This document shows, piece by piece, positions 63,536-64,000 of a stretch of DNA of 64,000 nucleotides. A program made the position numbers and the translations under genes. Each line of letters begins with the position of its first letter. Positions within the stretch are counted from its first letter, which is position 1. The DNA comes from Deltaproteobacteria bacterium. GTDB taxonomy: Bacteria > Myxococcota_A > Polyangia > JAAYKL01. The notes beneath the pieces were generated by a model, which was not told the origin of the DNA, did no database searches, and worked only from the letters and a program-made list of their open reading frames with translations. Where the stretch lies: assembly GCA_030595125.1 (NCBI GenBank), contig JAUVDV010000009.1, forward strand, positions 18,954 to 82,953. The letters are read 5' to 3'.

Positions 63536-64000
63536 GGAGTACAATCGCTCTCCCACCAGGTGATGTCGTGGGTATTGTATGCAGCGCCGAGAATATCCAT
63601 AGCGCCGTCGCCGTCCACGTCCGCCGCGTATACCGAAATGGCGCCGTCGAATGTCCCGTCCACTGTGTGTTCCGTCCAAGCAGTTCCGTCGCCCATCGTG
63701 TTTTCCCACCAGGTTATGTCATCGGCACCCTTAGCCGCGCCGAGCACGTCCATGTCGCCGTCTCCGTCCACGTCCGCCGCGTATACTGACCTGGCGTCAT
63801 CGAATGTCCCATCCACTGTGTGTTTGATCCAAGCGGTACCGTTGCCCGCGGTGTTCTCCCACCAGGTGATGTCGTCGGCAGCAGCCGCCGCGCCGAGCAC
63901 GTCCATGTCGCCGTCGCCGTCCACGTCCGCAGCATATACCGAATAGGCGTTGGCGAATGCTCCAGCCACCGTATGCTCGGTCCAGGCGGTACCGTCGCCT
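63532..64000 (-). CDS. FG-GAP/VCBS-repeat protein, partial (N-terminus beyond right edge)
   Basis: SVYAADVDGDGDMDVLGAAxxADDITWWENTxGxGTAWxxHTVDGTFD repeats. Confidence 0.88.
   Translation of the reverse strand, partial: GDGTAWTEHTVAGAFANAYSVYAADVDGDGDMDVLGAAAAADDITWWENTAGNGTAWIKHTVDGTFDDARSVYAADVDGDGDMDVLGAAKGADDITWWENTMGDGTAWTEHTVDGTFDGAISVYAADVDGDGAMDILGAAYNTHDITWWESDCTP

Noticed and set aside
62573-63946. 457-aa plus-strand ORF
   Set aside because: Antisense to the Cys-rich lipoprotein; its VGIGIRVG-like run is the complement of TD codons

Overview
64 kb window of a GC-rich bacterial chromosome. The gene content (FecR/ECF operon, PEGA, FHA, multihaem cytochromes, Cys-rich surface lipoproteins, anaerobic aromatic-acid genes) suggests a deltaproteobacterial/Myxococcota-like lineage; this is inference. 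Main blocks: (1) 1-16.5 kb, housekeeping and accessory genes: AbgT transporter, polyferredoxin, FMN reductase, a nucleotidyltransferase/wHTH pair, EamA permease, RND efflux with TetR, and a GT2/DUF2079/TVP38 operon. (2) 16.5-19.3 kb, an Rrf2-metal permease-cupin-ferredoxin operon with a readable promoter and operator. (3) 19.4-35.6 kb and 51.6-64 kb, clusters of surface lipoproteins that share a lipobox followed by an acidic (S/T-D)n stalk with unrelated C-terminal domains. Thirteen such genes lie in the window, along with an ECF sigma/FecR operon, an FHA + TerB-PPP phosphatase pair, and multihaem cytochromes flanking a tandem rhodanese lipoprotein. (4) 35.7-51.5 kb, an apparent anaerobic benzoate/benzoyl-CoA gene set: benzoate-CoA ligase, dienoyl-CoA hydratase, HAD-ECH fusion, thiolases and SDRs, with an unusual 1.1 kaa double-BadF/BcrAD-type ATPase fused to a DUF2229-like domain and a 500-aa partner. 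Most interesting signals: an in-frame TGA with an adjacent SECIS-like hairpin in an 11-haem-motif cytochrome; the fused BcrAD-like system in a benzoyl-CoA cluster that shows no canonical reductase here; the (S/T-D)n stalk lipoprotein family; palindromic GC-rich elements inserted in coding frame; and a 41-bp tandem repeat array. No rRNA, tRNA, CRISPR or IS/transposase was recognised.
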